Shown here: positions 24,797 to 34,533 of the stretch, piece by piece | Numbering within the stretch: position 1 is the stretch's first letter | How the letters are laid out: every line of letters begins with the position of its first letter | DNA from: Candidatus Cloacimonadaceae bacterium | Lineage (GTDB): Bacteria > Cloacimonadota > Cloacimonadia > Cloacimonadales > Cloacimonadaceae | Length of the DNA stretch: 41,749 bases | Assembly (NCBI GenBank): GCA_030693415.1 | Contig: JAUYAR010000080.1 | Location: 1-41,749 of the forward strand | Direction: 5' to 3' | Notes under the pieces: model-generated | Databases searched by the model: none | The model's input: the letters and a program-made list of their open reading frames with translations, nothing else | Told to the model about the DNA's origin: nothing | Program-made: the position numbers and the translations under genes

Positions 24797-27700
24797 ATGA
24801 AATTATATATCATCCTGTTGGCACTTGTTCTGCCTCTCCTTTTGGGAGCGACAGGGATGCAGGTGCTGGAACAAAGCGGAAATGAGCTGCTGATCGAATT
24901 CACCCTGCCCGAATATGAGATCGGACATCAAAACCTGAAAGGCGCAACCTGGCACAAGCTAATGAGCGAGTATGGCAGCATTGATTCACAAGAGGGCTTC
25001 CCGGAACTGCTCGTTTTCGGCGAAGCGGTGGCGGTCCCCATCGATGGAGACATCTCCATTCAGGTGTTAGGCGTCAAAAGCTCGGTGATCAGGAATATCA
25101 ACCTGATGCCGTCACCCAAAATGGTATTAAGCGATTATGAAGTGGACTATGTATTTTATCAGGATGCCGCTGCATATAACAGCAGCACGGCATATCCTCA
25201 TCAGATAGTGCAAAAGGGGGAATCCGCCTTTATCGGAGACCGCAGATTCGTCCCATTGCGCATCTTTCCTTTCCAATACCGCGCCGCGAGCAAAGAACTG
25301 GTCGTGAATTCCCGGATCAGTATCTGCGTGACGATCCATGGGACGAAGAATCAATCAAAAAACTGGATGCTCTCGGAAAACCCCGTCGATCCGGTCGCGG
25401 ATAGCTTTTTCCTGAACAATGCCACATCAAAAAGCTGGCGTCTTGAAAAAACCAGCGATCAAAGCTATGAATCCCCCAAGAATGGAACAAGCACGGTCAA
25501 CGAGATCCAGCTTGTGGTCGATAAGGAAGGCATCTATAAGGTCACCTATACCTATCTGAACAATTTGATCAACACCATGGTCGATTCCCTGGGTGTCCAA
25601 TTGGCATGGAATCTGAATACGCTCGATCCTCGCTATCTGGAACTGAAAGATAAAAACGGCTCCGTCCCGATCCACTTTTTTGGAGAATCGGACGGCAGTT
25701 TCGGTGTCAATGACTTCTTTGAGTTTTTTGGCGACCGAAACTATGGCGATACTGCTTGGATGGATGATTATACCGCCGAAAACGTTTATACCCTTTCCCT
25801 CAAAAGCAGCTTGGGAGCGAGAATGGCGGTGGAAAACGGTGGCTTGGTCGTTTCCAATCCGGCTCAGTATATAGTTCCAGACGCTTATGAGGAAACTGTG
25901 CACTTTGAGGAGCAATTGGTCAGCGACAAACTGGGACGCGGATGGAGCGCCTTGAATCCTGAGTATTATCGGGAAGATGTGTGGTTTTGGAAAAAGATCA
26001 GCGCTCCCAATCTGGATATCGTCCCCATTGAGCTTCAATATCCCAGAGAAAGCACGATCCGAACCGCCAGCGCCAAAGTGGTATTGTTCGGATTATCATA
26101 TTCCGAAACTATTCTGCCCAACCAGTATGATCACGAAGCATCCGTTCGCATCAACCAGGCAATGATCAATTCTCATACCTGGAGGGGGCAAGCGGAAATG
26201 ATCTTCAACAATCAAAATCCCATCCCCAACTCATTTTTGAGACACGGCACCAATCATATTTACATCAGCCTTTCCGGAAATACAGTTTCCGGAGACCGCG
26301 AACAGGTGCTGCTGGACTACGTCGAGATCAAATACTGGCGCGAGTATAAAACCAATCAGGATTGGATCAAGTTTTCCAAGCCTTCCAACCGTCCGGCAGG
26401 GCTCTACCAATTTCAGGTGGAAGGTTTTCCCAATGCCAATGTCTCGGTATATAAGATCGGCTCCAGCATCTTCAACAATCTGCAGATCGAGCCCTTTAGT
26501 TTGGGCGGTATGGCACCCTGGACAGTCACTTTCCAGGATAGCGTATCATCAAATGCGGTCAGATACTATGCGGTTTCAGAAAACCAGAAAATGACCCCCA
26601 AATTCAGCCGTTTGAACCTACCGTCCAATCTTAAAAACCCCAATAAGCAGGCTGACGTCATTCTGATCACGACATATCCATTCCTCGAGGCAGAGGGCAC
26701 TAATATGCTCAAAACCCTGTGGGAATCAAATGGATACGGGGTGACAAAAGTAGATGTCCAAGATATCTTTGATGAATTCAACAGCGGGATCAGATCGGCG
26801 AAATCGATCAAGGACTTCATCACTTATGCGTATAACAATTGGAGCACTCCGCAGCTCAGACACGTTGTTCTTCTGGGAGAAGGGGTCGATGATGAAAGGG
26901 ACTTCAGTCCCTCAAGACAATATGCCCTGATTCCGGTGAAAAAGACCTGGACATACAAACATGGCGCCACTGCCAGCGATAATTGGTATGCCTGCATCGT
27001 CGGGACCGACACGGTGCCGGATATCTCCATCTCCCGCATCGGAATCTGGAGGGAAGACCAGATCCTTGCCTATGCCAACAAAGCGGGTCAATATCGGAAC
27101 AACCCTCTGACCTCGAGACTTTGGAGCAGCCATCTGACCTTTGCATCAGGAGGAAAAATATCCGATCCTAACAATATCTTCGCCCACCAATCGGAACGCA
27201 TCCGCAGAAAAAGCGTTCCAAAAGACTATCGTGTGACCAGAGTTTATACTTCCGCGCAAGAAGTGAGCCCTGATTATTTCGGCGGGACATTCGCACTGAA
27301 AGACGCGATCAATAGCGGCACCCAATATCTTCAATTTATGGGACACGGCGGAGGACGCATCTGGGCGGATTATAACCTTTTTAATTTCAACGATGTGGCG
27401 ACCCTGAACAATCAAGCCTATCCGATCGTGCTCAGCTTGGCTTGCTATGCTTCCGCTTTTGACACAAATGGCTCTGCCTCGATCAGCGAAGCGCTTGTAT
27501 TGCAGCCAAATAAAGGCGCGATAGCCGCACTTGGATTCACCGGATTGGGCTATCTATACCAGGATGAAGATTGGGGTTTGGCTTTCACCGAAGCGTTGTA
27601 CAAACACAATTTCCCATCCGTCGGAGAAGCTTTGCAGTTTGCGCTGGCAAAGTTCTATACCACAACCTCTACCAGTGCCGCCAGGTACGCGCTGACCAAC

Positions 27701-29806
27701 GGGGCATCCTATTTGGGCGATCCATTGATCAAAACGCGCAAACCCATAGGTGGCATCCCTATTGATGCGGTGAGCTATGTTTTGCAGCCCGGCGATACGC
27801 TCAGAGTGAGTGCCCAGTTTCCTCCCTCGGTCACAGCCGCGCGTCTGTTTATCATGAAACAAAACGAAAAGACGATCAACGTCCCCTTCGACCTGCCTGT
27901 GATCCAGGGTAATTTCAATGCCACCTGGGTGATCCCGGTAAATCAGGGAACGAATTATTCGCGTATCATCTATGTGGCGGGCTATTCTTCAAACGAAGAA
28001 TACATCGGCAGAGCCGCATTCGGTGTGGGACGCTCTGCCATCTTCCATCATGCGCTGGAGCCGGCAAATCCGGCATGGACGGATTCGACGAAATTTATGG
28101 CAAAAGTATTTAGCAATGAGGATATCCTATCCCTGATCTGCAAAGTCCGCACGGACAGCACCAACACAACCATCACCTGGGTGAATCTGCCCATGCAGCC
28201 ACATCCGACCCTGGCAAATACCTATATCACCACTCAGAGGCTGCCGGGGCAGATAACGGGCAAGGAAATCTTCTACAAGTATGTTCTAACCACCAGTGTG
28301 AGGACATCTGAAACCTTCCTCGAAAGCCATGTCTATCGCGGACCGGATCTTTTCCTTCGGGACATCAGGTTGGTCTCGGATAATGATAACATCGTGCTTC
28401 AGGTGCTGGCTTCCAACATCGGGGACGCGCCATCGATCACTACCGACCTGAGGTTGTATTATACGGCGAGCGGTGGTTCCCAAATCCTGCATTCGACACA
28501 GGATATCAGCGGATTGGGCGTCAACGAACAGCGTTGGGAAACGATCCAGCTTACAGGATTGCCGGCTGCCAACATGAGCGTCGAGGTTCGGGTGAACTGG
28601 TCAAATACTTTCCCTGAATGGCATATTTTTTACAATACTAACAACATGATCTCGATGAGCTTGCCTTTCAACTATCACAACATCGGATCCACCGGCGGGG
28701 TGATCAGCAGCATAGATAACAACATGACCTGCGAGATACCGGACAATCTGATTCCGGTAAATCACACTTCCGTATTCTACGTCCACAATCTAAGCACTCT
28801 GGCTGCAAACAACCAACCCGACATATCTCCGATCAAGCTCCTTTCCTCCGATGCCTCAGGCACCGCTGTCTCATCCATCCCATACGAGATCAAAACTCTC
28901 GATTCCAGCATCGTGGATTCCACCGGAACCTTTATCAACGGCAGACGCATCAAACTGACATATTTCTACAGTGCAGCCGACGCCGAGACCCAGAGCTTCG
29001 AAACCGAGAATTCATACAAGATCTATCGCTGGGATGATCGAGGCAGAAAATGGATACTGCAGGGTGGTAATATCTCCACTACCGAAAACCGCGTGGTCTT
29101 TGAAGTCAACAAACAGGGTATTTATACGATCTATCGAAATAGAGATAGAATCCGACCCTCGATCGACGTCAACGTCCAGGATCAGGAATTCACTATCGGC
29201 GGCTATGTTTCGGGAAAGGGTACGATCTCGCTGCTGCTCAGCGATTCTAACGGAATTGATGTGTTTGACAACTCCATCCGGCTTCACATGAATGGAATGC
29301 CCGTTCCGGAAAGCGACTATGTGACCTCGATCAATCTCGACAACATCAACCGCATTCCGATCAAGTATCAGCTCAACCTGAGCAGGGGCAACTATACCCT
29401 CGTGGTCGATTGCAAGGATGTCAATGGCAATTTCAACACCCGCGAGATCCAGTTCAGAGTAAACGAGACCTTCAACATCACCAATATCGGCAACTATCCA
29501 AATCCCGTGCTGGGAATAGCAGATGACCCTAAGAACTACGGCAGAACCAGATTCACCTATGTGTTGACCGACGATGCCAGTGAGGTCACGATTAAAGTCT
29601 ATACTGTTAGTGGAAGATTGGTCAAGACCTTTGCAAACTTGCCATCGGGAGTGGGATATCACGAGTTTCCCCGATCTCTTTATGGTTGGGATTGTAAAGA
29701 TGAATATGGCTTCAATCTGGCAAATGGAGTCTATTTCTACAAGATCATCGCCCGTCAGGGAAACAAGAAAATCGAAAAAACCATGAAAATGGCTATCCTG
29801 AAATAG
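24797..29806 (+). CDS. porU: PorU-like C25 (gingipain-family) cysteine protease with FlgD/Por-type C-terminal domain
   Basis: The 1669-residue exported protein has a signal peptide (1-18), a beta-rich N-terminal part, a peptidase C25 domain (about 618-980) and a C-terminal FlgD-like/type IX sorting domain (about 1558-1669, with NYPNP, TIKVYTVSGRLVKTF and GWDCKDEYGFNLANGVYFYKI). The catalytic pair is visible: His850 in FMGHGGG and Cys883 in LSLACYAS. Their 33-residue spacing equals that of His211/Cys244 in gingipain R. A PorV-like gene follows 8 bases later. PorU is the type IX secretion sortase and pairs genetically with PorV, so this is probably the PorU homologue, though it is longer than the roughly 1150-residue Porphyromonas protein; a secreted protease is the alternative. 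Confidence 0.88.
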   Translation: MKLYIILLALVLPLLLGATGMQVLEQSGNELLIEFTLPEYEIGHQNLKGATWHKLMSEYGSIDSQEGFPELLVFGEAVAVPIDGDISIQVLGVKSSVIRNINLMPSPKMVLSDYEVDYVFYQDAAAYNSSTAYPHQIVQKGESAFIGDRRFVPLRIFPFQYRAASKELVVNSRISICVTIHGTKNQSKNWMLSENPVDPVADSFFLNNATSKSWRLEKTSDQSYESPKNGTSTVNEIQLVVDKEGIYKVTYTYLNNLINTMVDSLGVQLAWNLNTLDPRYLELKDKNGSVPIHFFGESDGSFGVNDFFEFFGDRNYGDTAWMDDYTAENVYTLSLKSSLGARMAVENGGLVVSNPAQYIVPDAYEETVHFEEQLVSDKLGRGWSALNPEYYREDVWFWKKISAPNLDIVPIELQYPRESTIRTASAKVVLFGLSYSETILPNQYDHEASVRINQAMINSHTWRGQAEMIFNNQNPIPNSFLRHGTNHIYISLSGNTVSGDREQVLLDYVEIKYWREYKTNQDWIKFSKPSNRPAGLYQFQVEGFPNANVSVYKIGSSIFNNLQIEPFSLGGMAPWTVTFQDSVSSNAVRYYAVSENQKMTPKFSRLNLPSNLKNPNKQADVILITTYPFLEAEGTNMLKTLWESNGYGVTKVDVQDIFDEFNSGIRSAKSIKDFITYAYNNWSTPQLRHVVLLGEGVDDERDFSPSRQYALIPVKKTWTYKHGATASDNWYACIVGTDTVPDISISRIGIWREDQILAYANKAGQYRNNPLTSRLWSSHLTFASGGKISDPNNIFAHQSERIRRKSVPKDYRVTRVYTSAQEVSPDYFGGTFALKDAINSGTQYLQFMGHGGGRIWADYNLFNFNDVATLNNQAYPIVLSLACYASAFDTNGSASISEALVLQPNKGAIAALGFTGLGYLYQDEDWGLAFTEALYKHNFPSVGEALQFALAKFYTTTSTSAARYALTNGASYLGDPLIKTRKPIGGIPIDAVSYVLQPGDTLRVSAQFPPSVTAARLFIMKQNEKTINVPFDLPVIQGNFNATWVIPVNQGTNYSRIIYVAGYSSNEEYIGRAAFGVGRSAIFHHALEPANPAWTDSTKFMAKVFSNEDILSLICKVRTDSTNTTITWVNLPMQPHPTLANTYITTQRLPGQITGKEIFYKYVLTTSVRTSETFLESHVYRGPDLFLRDIRLVSDNDNIVLQVLASNIGDAPSITTDLRLYYTASGGSQILHSTQDISGLGVNEQRWETIQLTGLPAANMSVEVRVNWSNTFPEWHIFYNTNNMISMSLPFNYHNIGSTGGVISSIDNNMTCEIPDNLIPVNHTSVFYVHNLSTLAANNQPDISPIKLLSSDASGTAVSSIPYEIKTLDSSIVDSTGTFINGRRIKLTYFYSAADAETQSFETENSYKIYRWDDRGRKWILQGGNISTTENRVVFEVNKQGIYTIYRNRDRIRPSIDVNVQDQEFTIGGYVSGKGTISLLLSDSNGIDVFDNSIRLHMNGMPVPESDYVTSINLDNINRIPIKYQLNLSRGNYTLVVDCKDVNGNFNTREIQFRVNETFNITNIGNYPNPVLGIADDPKNYGRTRFTYVLTDDASEVTIKVYTVSGRLVKTFANLPSGVGYHEFPRSLYGWDCKDEYGFNLANGVYFYKIIARQGNKKIEKTMKMAILK

Positions 29807-29814
29807 AGGCAGAC

Positions 29815-30825
29815 ATGAAGAATACACTATTTACCATCGCTCTCCTCACATTGATCGTAATTCCGATTAGCGCCGGACGCTATGCCGGAGATTTTATGAT
29901 GATCGGAACCGGAGTGCGTCCCATGGGTATGGGAGGAGCCTTTGCGGCTCTTGCCAATGACGGCTCGGCAATCTATTGGAATTCCGCTGGCATCGCTCAG
30001 ATTCGCGAACCTGAGTTTTCTGCCATGCACGCGTTTCTCTATAACGGGCTGGCTTCTTATGACAACTTCAGTTTCTGCCAGCCTCTTCCAAACGGTGTGA
30101 CCATCGGATTGAACTGGACAAAGCTCATCGTTTCCGAGATACCCTTGTTCAGTGAGAGCTATCTGATCGGCACAAATGTGGATCAACGCATCAATAATAG
30201 CGCTTACCACCTTCCGGGGATTCCGGACGGCAAGTTTAACAGCGTTGATGATCTATTTCAATTTGCCTTTGCCAAACATGTGCATTACGATGCCAATATG
30301 GGCTGGCTATTTTTTGAAGTCCCCTTCGATTTGTATTTTGGGGGAAACGTCAAATACATCCGGCGCGAGATAATGGATTTTCTTGGCAAGGGGATAGGAT
30401 TGGATTTTGGATTCAAATTGACCACTGATATGGGCGTGATCTTTGACCTGGAAGAGCTTGGCGAGTTTGATTTCGGGCTCAACTTCCAGGATATTGCCGG
30501 AACCGACATCGTTTGGGATACGAAAACGGAGCATCGGGATGAAGTGCTTTTCAACACCAAGCTTGGCATCGCCGTGCGCCAACCAATCCCTCCGCTGAAG
30601 TCCGATCTGACCTTAGTTTACGATTATGATTACGTCTATCAGGGATCCAACCACTATGGCGTGGAATGGACCTATGACAAGAAAGGCAGCCTGAGAGCTG
30701 GATATTACGACAAGAATTTCACCTGCGGCGCTAGTGTCCAAGTTTATGGCGTGAATATTGATTATGCCCTGCTGACCAATCCGGTGGGGCTCACCAATCG
30801 TATCGGTTTGAGAATCAGTTTCTGA
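29815..30825 (+). CDS. porV: PorV/PorQ-family outer-membrane beta-barrel protein
   Basis: This 336-residue protein has a signal peptide (about 1-20, cleavage after ISAG) and the family signature GVRPMGMGGAFAALANDGSAIYWNSAGIA, the FadL-like/UPF0164 type found in PorV and PorQ of type IX secretion. The remainder alternates short hydrophobic strands and ends in GLRISF, a terminal phenylalanine as in many barrels. PorV shuttles cargo to PorU at the outer membrane in characterised systems. Its position directly after the C25 gene supports the PorU-PorV reading. Whether it is V or Q cannot be told from sequence alone. Confidence 0.87.
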   Translation: MKNTLFTIALLTLIVIPISAGRYAGDFMMIGTGVRPMGMGGAFAALANDGSAIYWNSAGIAQIREPEFSAMHAFLYNGLASYDNFSFCQPLPNGVTIGLNWTKLIVSEIPLFSESYLIGTNVDQRINNSAYHLPGIPDGKFNSVDDLFQFAFAKHVHYDANMGWLFFEVPFDLYFGGNVKYIRREIMDFLGKGIGLDFGFKLTTDMGVIFDLEELGEFDFGLNFQDIAGTDIVWDTKTEHRDEVLFNTKLGIAVRQPIPPLKSDLTLVYDYDYVYQGSNHYGVEWTYDKKGSLRAGYYDKNFTCGASVQVYGVNIDYALLTNPVGLTNRIGLRISF

Positions 30826-30839
30826 ACTATGGAGATAAT

Positions 30840-31595
30840 ATGAAATATGCACTTTACCTTGTGATGATCATGCTTTTGATCGGCTTGCTTTCCTGCTCCG
30901 GCGAAGACAACCCGGATAAGGACAAGATTCCTCCCTTCCCACCCACGCTAATACCTCATTTGGGAGATACCGGCGACCCCCCGGTTCAAGGGATCGTCTT
31001 TAACGATGAAAACAACGGCATCGATACCGTGCCGGACGGAAACTGGATTCGGGTGCTATGGAAACCCTTTATCGACACTGATCTGAGCCACGTCAAGATC
31101 TTCCGCTACAATCAATTTAACACCACTCCGGTCTTGATTGATTCCATTCCTTCGTATAATAACTTCTATGTGGATAGTAGAACTCAGTTGAACGAGAGAG
31201 TCCGGTATTCCTATTTCATCGATCTGGTGGACGTCTCCGGCAATGTAGCCAGGTCGGATACAGTGTCCTATGCCTTATTGGGTAAATCCATTTTGCTCAC
31301 TCCGGGGAACAACGCCACCATCTCACCGGTGGGGGCGACCTTCATGTGGAATCGTAGCGGTTTTGCCTCCTCTTTCAGGCTCCTGATCCTCAATGAAAAC
31401 GATGGCTATGTCTATCATCAGGATTTGGTAGTCTCTACTGAGGAAGACCCCCTGTTCCTAACCTTCCCAACAAATCTGGCACAAGAGTATTCTGGACAAA
31501 GCCTGCGCTGGAGGATCGATTCCTTTGATTGGGATGAGGAGATGCAGATGTTTATGGGGTCGGAATCCATTGAGCGGATCGTTCATATCCAATAG
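30840..31595 (+). CDS. Small lipoprotein with fibronectin/Ig-like repeats
   Basis: The 251-residue protein has a lipobox (GLLSC, Cys19), a low-complexity acidic linker, and two beta-sandwich-like parts: IRVLWKPFIDTDLSHVKIFR with YSYFIDLVDVSGNVARSD, a fibronectin type III-like phrase, and a second with GATFMWNRSGFASSFRLLIL. It follows the porV-like gene by 14 bases with GGAGAT upstream of the ATG, so it probably belongs to the surface cluster. No enzymatic motif; function unknown. Confidence 0.86.
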   Translation: MKYALYLVMIMLLIGLLSCSGEDNPDKDKIPPFPPTLIPHLGDTGDPPVQGIVFNDENNGIDTVPDGNWIRVLWKPFIDTDLSHVKIFRYNQFNTTPVLIDSIPSYNNFYVDSRTQLNERVRYSYFIDLVDVSGNVARSDTVSYALLGKSILLTPGNNATISPVGATFMWNRSGFASSFRLLILNENDGYVYHQDLVVSTEEDPLFLTFPTNLAQEYSGQSLRWRIDSFDWDEEMQMFMGSESIERIVHIQ

Positions 31596-31656
31596 ACTGT
31601 ACACCATAACCTAAACAATGATAACGAGCATGGCTTGAACTATTCAATAACAGGTT

Positions 31657-31732
31657 TATTAAAACCTTCAAAGTCAATGTATAACAGATTTCGCTTGACT
31701 GAATAGGCTTGACGAGAACTATTGTATAAAAT
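31657..31732 (+). promoter_or_regulatory. A+T-rich promoter region before the polysaccharide-export pair
   Basis: The 150-base gap after the lipoprotein gene holds several overlapping promoter-like pieces. TTGAAC 31635-31640 lies 16 bases before TATTAA 31657-31662, and TTGACT/TTGACG lie at 31695 and 31709 before TATAAA 31725-31730 at non-standard spacing. One of these probably starts transcription of the SLBB-wzc unit, but none is convincing by itself. Confidence 0.3.
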
Positions 31733-31747
31733 GTGAAAGAGGATAAG

Positions 31748-32236
31748 GTGAAGAAGTTACTGCTGTTAATCTTGATACTGGGAATTGCATTGGGCATTTA
31801 TGGTCAAGGAACCGTATCGTATGCACCGATAAGCAATATATCCGCCTATTCATACGAAGGCATTCGTAGCGGCGTAGAGAAGCTGAAAATGAACACTTAT
31901 ATTTTGGGACAGGTGGCAAAACCGGGATTATACTCAGTGCCGGATGATACAAACTTCCTTACGCTATTGGCTTTAGCCGGTGGCCCCAAAGAAGATGCCA
32001 AGCTATCCAAGATTAGGATCATCCGCCCCAGCAACGAGGAAAAAGAAAGAGTCCTCTGGGTCAATCTGAAGAAATACATGGAAACCGGCGACGAATCACT
32101 GCTGCCGGCTATGAAACCGGGGGACACGATCGTGGTTTCCGGCACGATCTTCTATGCCTTCAGCAAAGTTGCGGATTTCCTCTCCAAAGCAGCTATTGCA
32201 TTTAGCGTTTACAATCTCGTGACCAACTTGAAATAG
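31748..32236 (+). CDS. Short exported SLBB-domain protein (polysaccharide export)
   Basis: The protein has a signal peptide (KKLLLLILILGIALGIYGQG) and an SLBB domain (YILGQVAKPGLYSVP, then LALAGGPKEDAKLSKIRIIRP and KPGDTIVVSG), followed by a hydrophobic C-terminal helix. The Poly_export domain that precedes SLBB in Wza is absent. It lies 11 bases before a Wzc-type kinase, which normally contacts Wza, so this may be a reduced export partner. Start chosen at GTG 31748 because AGAGGA lies at 31738-31743; GTG 31733 is an alternative in the same frame. Confidence 0.87.
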   Translation: MKKLLLLILILGIALGIYGQGTVSYAPISNISAYSYEGIRSGVEKLKMNTYILGQVAKPGLYSVPDDTNFLTLLALAGGPKEDAKLSKIRIIRPSNEEKERVLWVNLKKYMETGDESLLPAMKPGDTIVVSGTIFYAFSKVADFLSKAAIAFSVYNLVTNLK

Positions 32237-32247
32237 GAACAGGCACT

Positions 32248-34533
32248 ATGGATAATCAGCAACAACCAATACATCACCAAGAAGATATCAAACTCTCCGA
32301 CTATTTACGCATAATCGTGCAATTCCGTTATCTAATCGTTTTGGTGTTTGTCATCGTCATGGTTCTCACCATCGTCTATACCGCACGGCAGCCCAGAATC
32401 TATGCCGCCTCCTCAAGAGTATTGCTGGAAGATCAAAAAGGCAGCAGCGAACTGATGTTTTTGACGTCTCCCGGGGTGGGCAAAAACTCGCTGAACAACC
32501 AGATCGAACTGATGAAGAGCAAGCCCGTGCTCAGTGCCGCCTGGGAGATCATGAAGAAATATCCCGAATGGGAGTCCTTTCCGATCAACAACATTGCCAA
32601 TCCAGCCGGTCGCTTGCGCAACGTGAAAGTGGAATCCAAACGGGATACCGATATCCTCACCATCAGTTTCGAATCCACCAATCAAGGCGAAGCCATGGCT
32701 GCAGTCAATGCCATCGCCGAAGCTATTCAGCAACAAAACACCCTGCATGCACGTCTCGAATTCACCACGATCCGTGAATTCCTCGAGACGCAATTGGATG
32801 CCATTTCCCGTAGATTGCAAAGCTCTGAAAACGACCTGCGCGAATTTAAAAACCTGAATAAACTCACCGAACTTAGCCAGGAAACAACCAAGCTGATCGA
32901 GCAATCCGCCGAAATCGAAGCTCAATATGAAAGCGCTTTGACCGATCAAGCCGTCAAAGCCAAAACCTTGGACATGTTCAACCGCCAATTGCGTGATCAG
33001 GATTCCCTGCTGGTGAACGTAAACAATATCCTCAAGGCTCCTTACATCAGCGAACTGCGCAAACAGGTGATCGAAACCCAAGCTCTGATCACCCGTTTGA
33101 TCACAAAAAACGAGTATCCTCTTGATCATCCCCAGATCCTGGCTCTCAATCAAGAGCTTGAAAAAGCAAAGCAAACCCTGGATATCGAAATCAAGAAGTT
33201 CGTAGCAATATCCTTACAAGATGACCCCCTCAAGACCAGAAACGAGCTGCTTATCAAGATCATTCAGACCAACGTCGATCTGGAAGTAGCACGCACCCGC
33301 GTGAGCGGACTGGCGCAGACCAAAGAAATGTATGACGAACGGATCATCACTTTGCCCAATACCGAGCTTGAATTAGCTCGTCTGCTACGCAATATGACCT
33401 TGGACGGCAAAATCCACGGCATTATGATGGAAAAATATGAGGATGCCAAGATCGCCGAACAAGCCAAAGTTGGTAATGTCCGCATCATCGATTATGCCGA
33501 AAGACCCAGCGCTCCGATCAAGCCAAGAGTGTCGATGAACATCCTGGTTGGCATCATTTTGGGGCTCGGTCTCGGAATCGGTACCGCCTTCGTTGTCCAT
33601 TCACTGGATACGAAATTGCGCACCCTGGAAGACATGGAGACCTATGTGAGACTGCCGATCGTGGGCACGATCCCCTTGATCCAGGAATCCGAATCCAAGA
33701 TGGAAGAATTCAACAGAATGATCGAGCAGGCAGACCCCGAAAGCAAGGAACAACTGAGCAAATCAATGCACCATGTGATGATGCAGTTAGTTTCGCACTA
33801 TGCCCCCAAATCCCCCATCGCAGAAGCCTATCGCACGCTGAGAACAAACATCGTGTCCAAGAAACCTCTGGGGAGCACAACGATGTTAGTCACCTCCTCG
33901 GGTCCCAAAGAGGGAAAATCCACCACTATCGTCAATCTGTCCATCACCCTCGCGCAAATGAACTGCCGCGTGATATTGGTGGATATGGATATGAGACGTC
34001 CCATGATTCACAACAAATTCGGCATCGAGAAAGAGAACGGTCTCAGCGATTATCTGATCGATCCGGAAGTGGGCATCAACCAAATCATCAAACCCTCCGG
34101 AATTCCCAATCTGGATGTCATTTCCAGCGGATTCGTCCCTCCCAACCCTTCGGAATTGACTTCCTCCACCCGCACGGACAAGCTCATCGAAGAGCTCAAA
34201 GCCCGTTATGATTACATATTGTTTGATACACCTCCGATCATCGCCGTCACCGACGCGTTGATACTGACCAAAAAAGTGGATCTCACCTTCGTCGTCGTCC
34301 GTTGCGGCTACACGGAGAAAGGTATCATCAAGCGCACCAAGGAGCTGATGGAAAACATCAACGCTACTATCGACGGCATCATCGTCAACAGCATCTACGT
34401 CCAGAAATACTACAACAAGCAGAACTACTACTATTACTACTACTACTACTACTATTATTACGGAGACGAGGTGCCCAAAAAACAAAAGAAAAATGCAGGC
34501 CGTTTCTTACGCAAAGATAAATCTGCATCTTGA
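32248..34533 (+). CDS. wzc: Wzz/Wzc-type bacterial tyrosine kinase with polytyrosine tail
   Basis: The 761-residue inner-membrane protein joins a Wzz chain-length domain, flanked by membrane segments at about 28-48 and 430-453, a periplasmic coiled-coil region between them, and a cytoplasmic BY-kinase domain. The kinase carries Walker A GPKEGKST (Lys557), Walker A' VDMDMRRP (578-585) and Walker B ILFDTPP (657-663). BY-kinases autophosphorylate a C-terminal tyrosine cluster to control capsule/EPS assembly; here residues 727-738 are twelve consecutive tyrosines with more nearby. The TAC/TAT run is a coding microsatellite. The gene overlaps ispE by 41 bases. No glycosyltransferases occur in the window. 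Confidence 0.94.
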   Translation: MDNQQQPIHHQEDIKLSDYLRIIVQFRYLIVLVFVIVMVLTIVYTARQPRIYAASSRVLLEDQKGSSELMFLTSPGVGKNSLNNQIELMKSKPVLSAAWEIMKKYPEWESFPINNIANPAGRLRNVKVESKRDTDILTISFESTNQGEAMAAVNAIAEAIQQQNTLHARLEFTTIREFLETQLDAISRRLQSSENDLREFKNLNKLTELSQETTKLIEQSAEIEAQYESALTDQAVKAKTLDMFNRQLRDQDSLLVNVNNILKAPYISELRKQVIETQALITRLITKNEYPLDHPQILALNQELEKAKQTLDIEIKKFVAISLQDDPLKTRNELLIKIIQTNVDLEVARTRVSGLAQTKEMYDERIITLPNTELELARLLRNMTLDGKIHGIMMEKYEDAKIAEQAKVGNVRIIDYAERPSAPIKPRVSMNILVGIILGLGLGIGTAFVVHSLDTKLRTLEDMETYVRLPIVGTIPLIQESESKMEEFNRMIEQADPESKEQLSKSMHHVMMQLVSHYAPKSPIAEAYRTLRTNIVSKKPLGSTTMLVTSSGPKEGKSTTIVNLSITLAQMNCRVILVDMDMRRPMIHNKFGIEKENGLSDYLIDPEVGINQIIKPSGIPNLDVISSGFVPPNPSELTSSTRTDKLIEELKARYDYILFDTPPIIAVTDALILTKKVDLTFVVVRCGYTEKGIIKRTKELMENINATIDGIIVNSIYVQKYYNKQNYYYYYYYYYYYYGDEVPKKQKKNAGRFLRKDKSAS

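Noticed and set aside
34426-34533. Polytyrosine run as a sequencing error or frameshift
   Set aside because: The frame stays open with a sensible basic tail and stop, and mixed TAC/TAT codons argue against a simple artefact.
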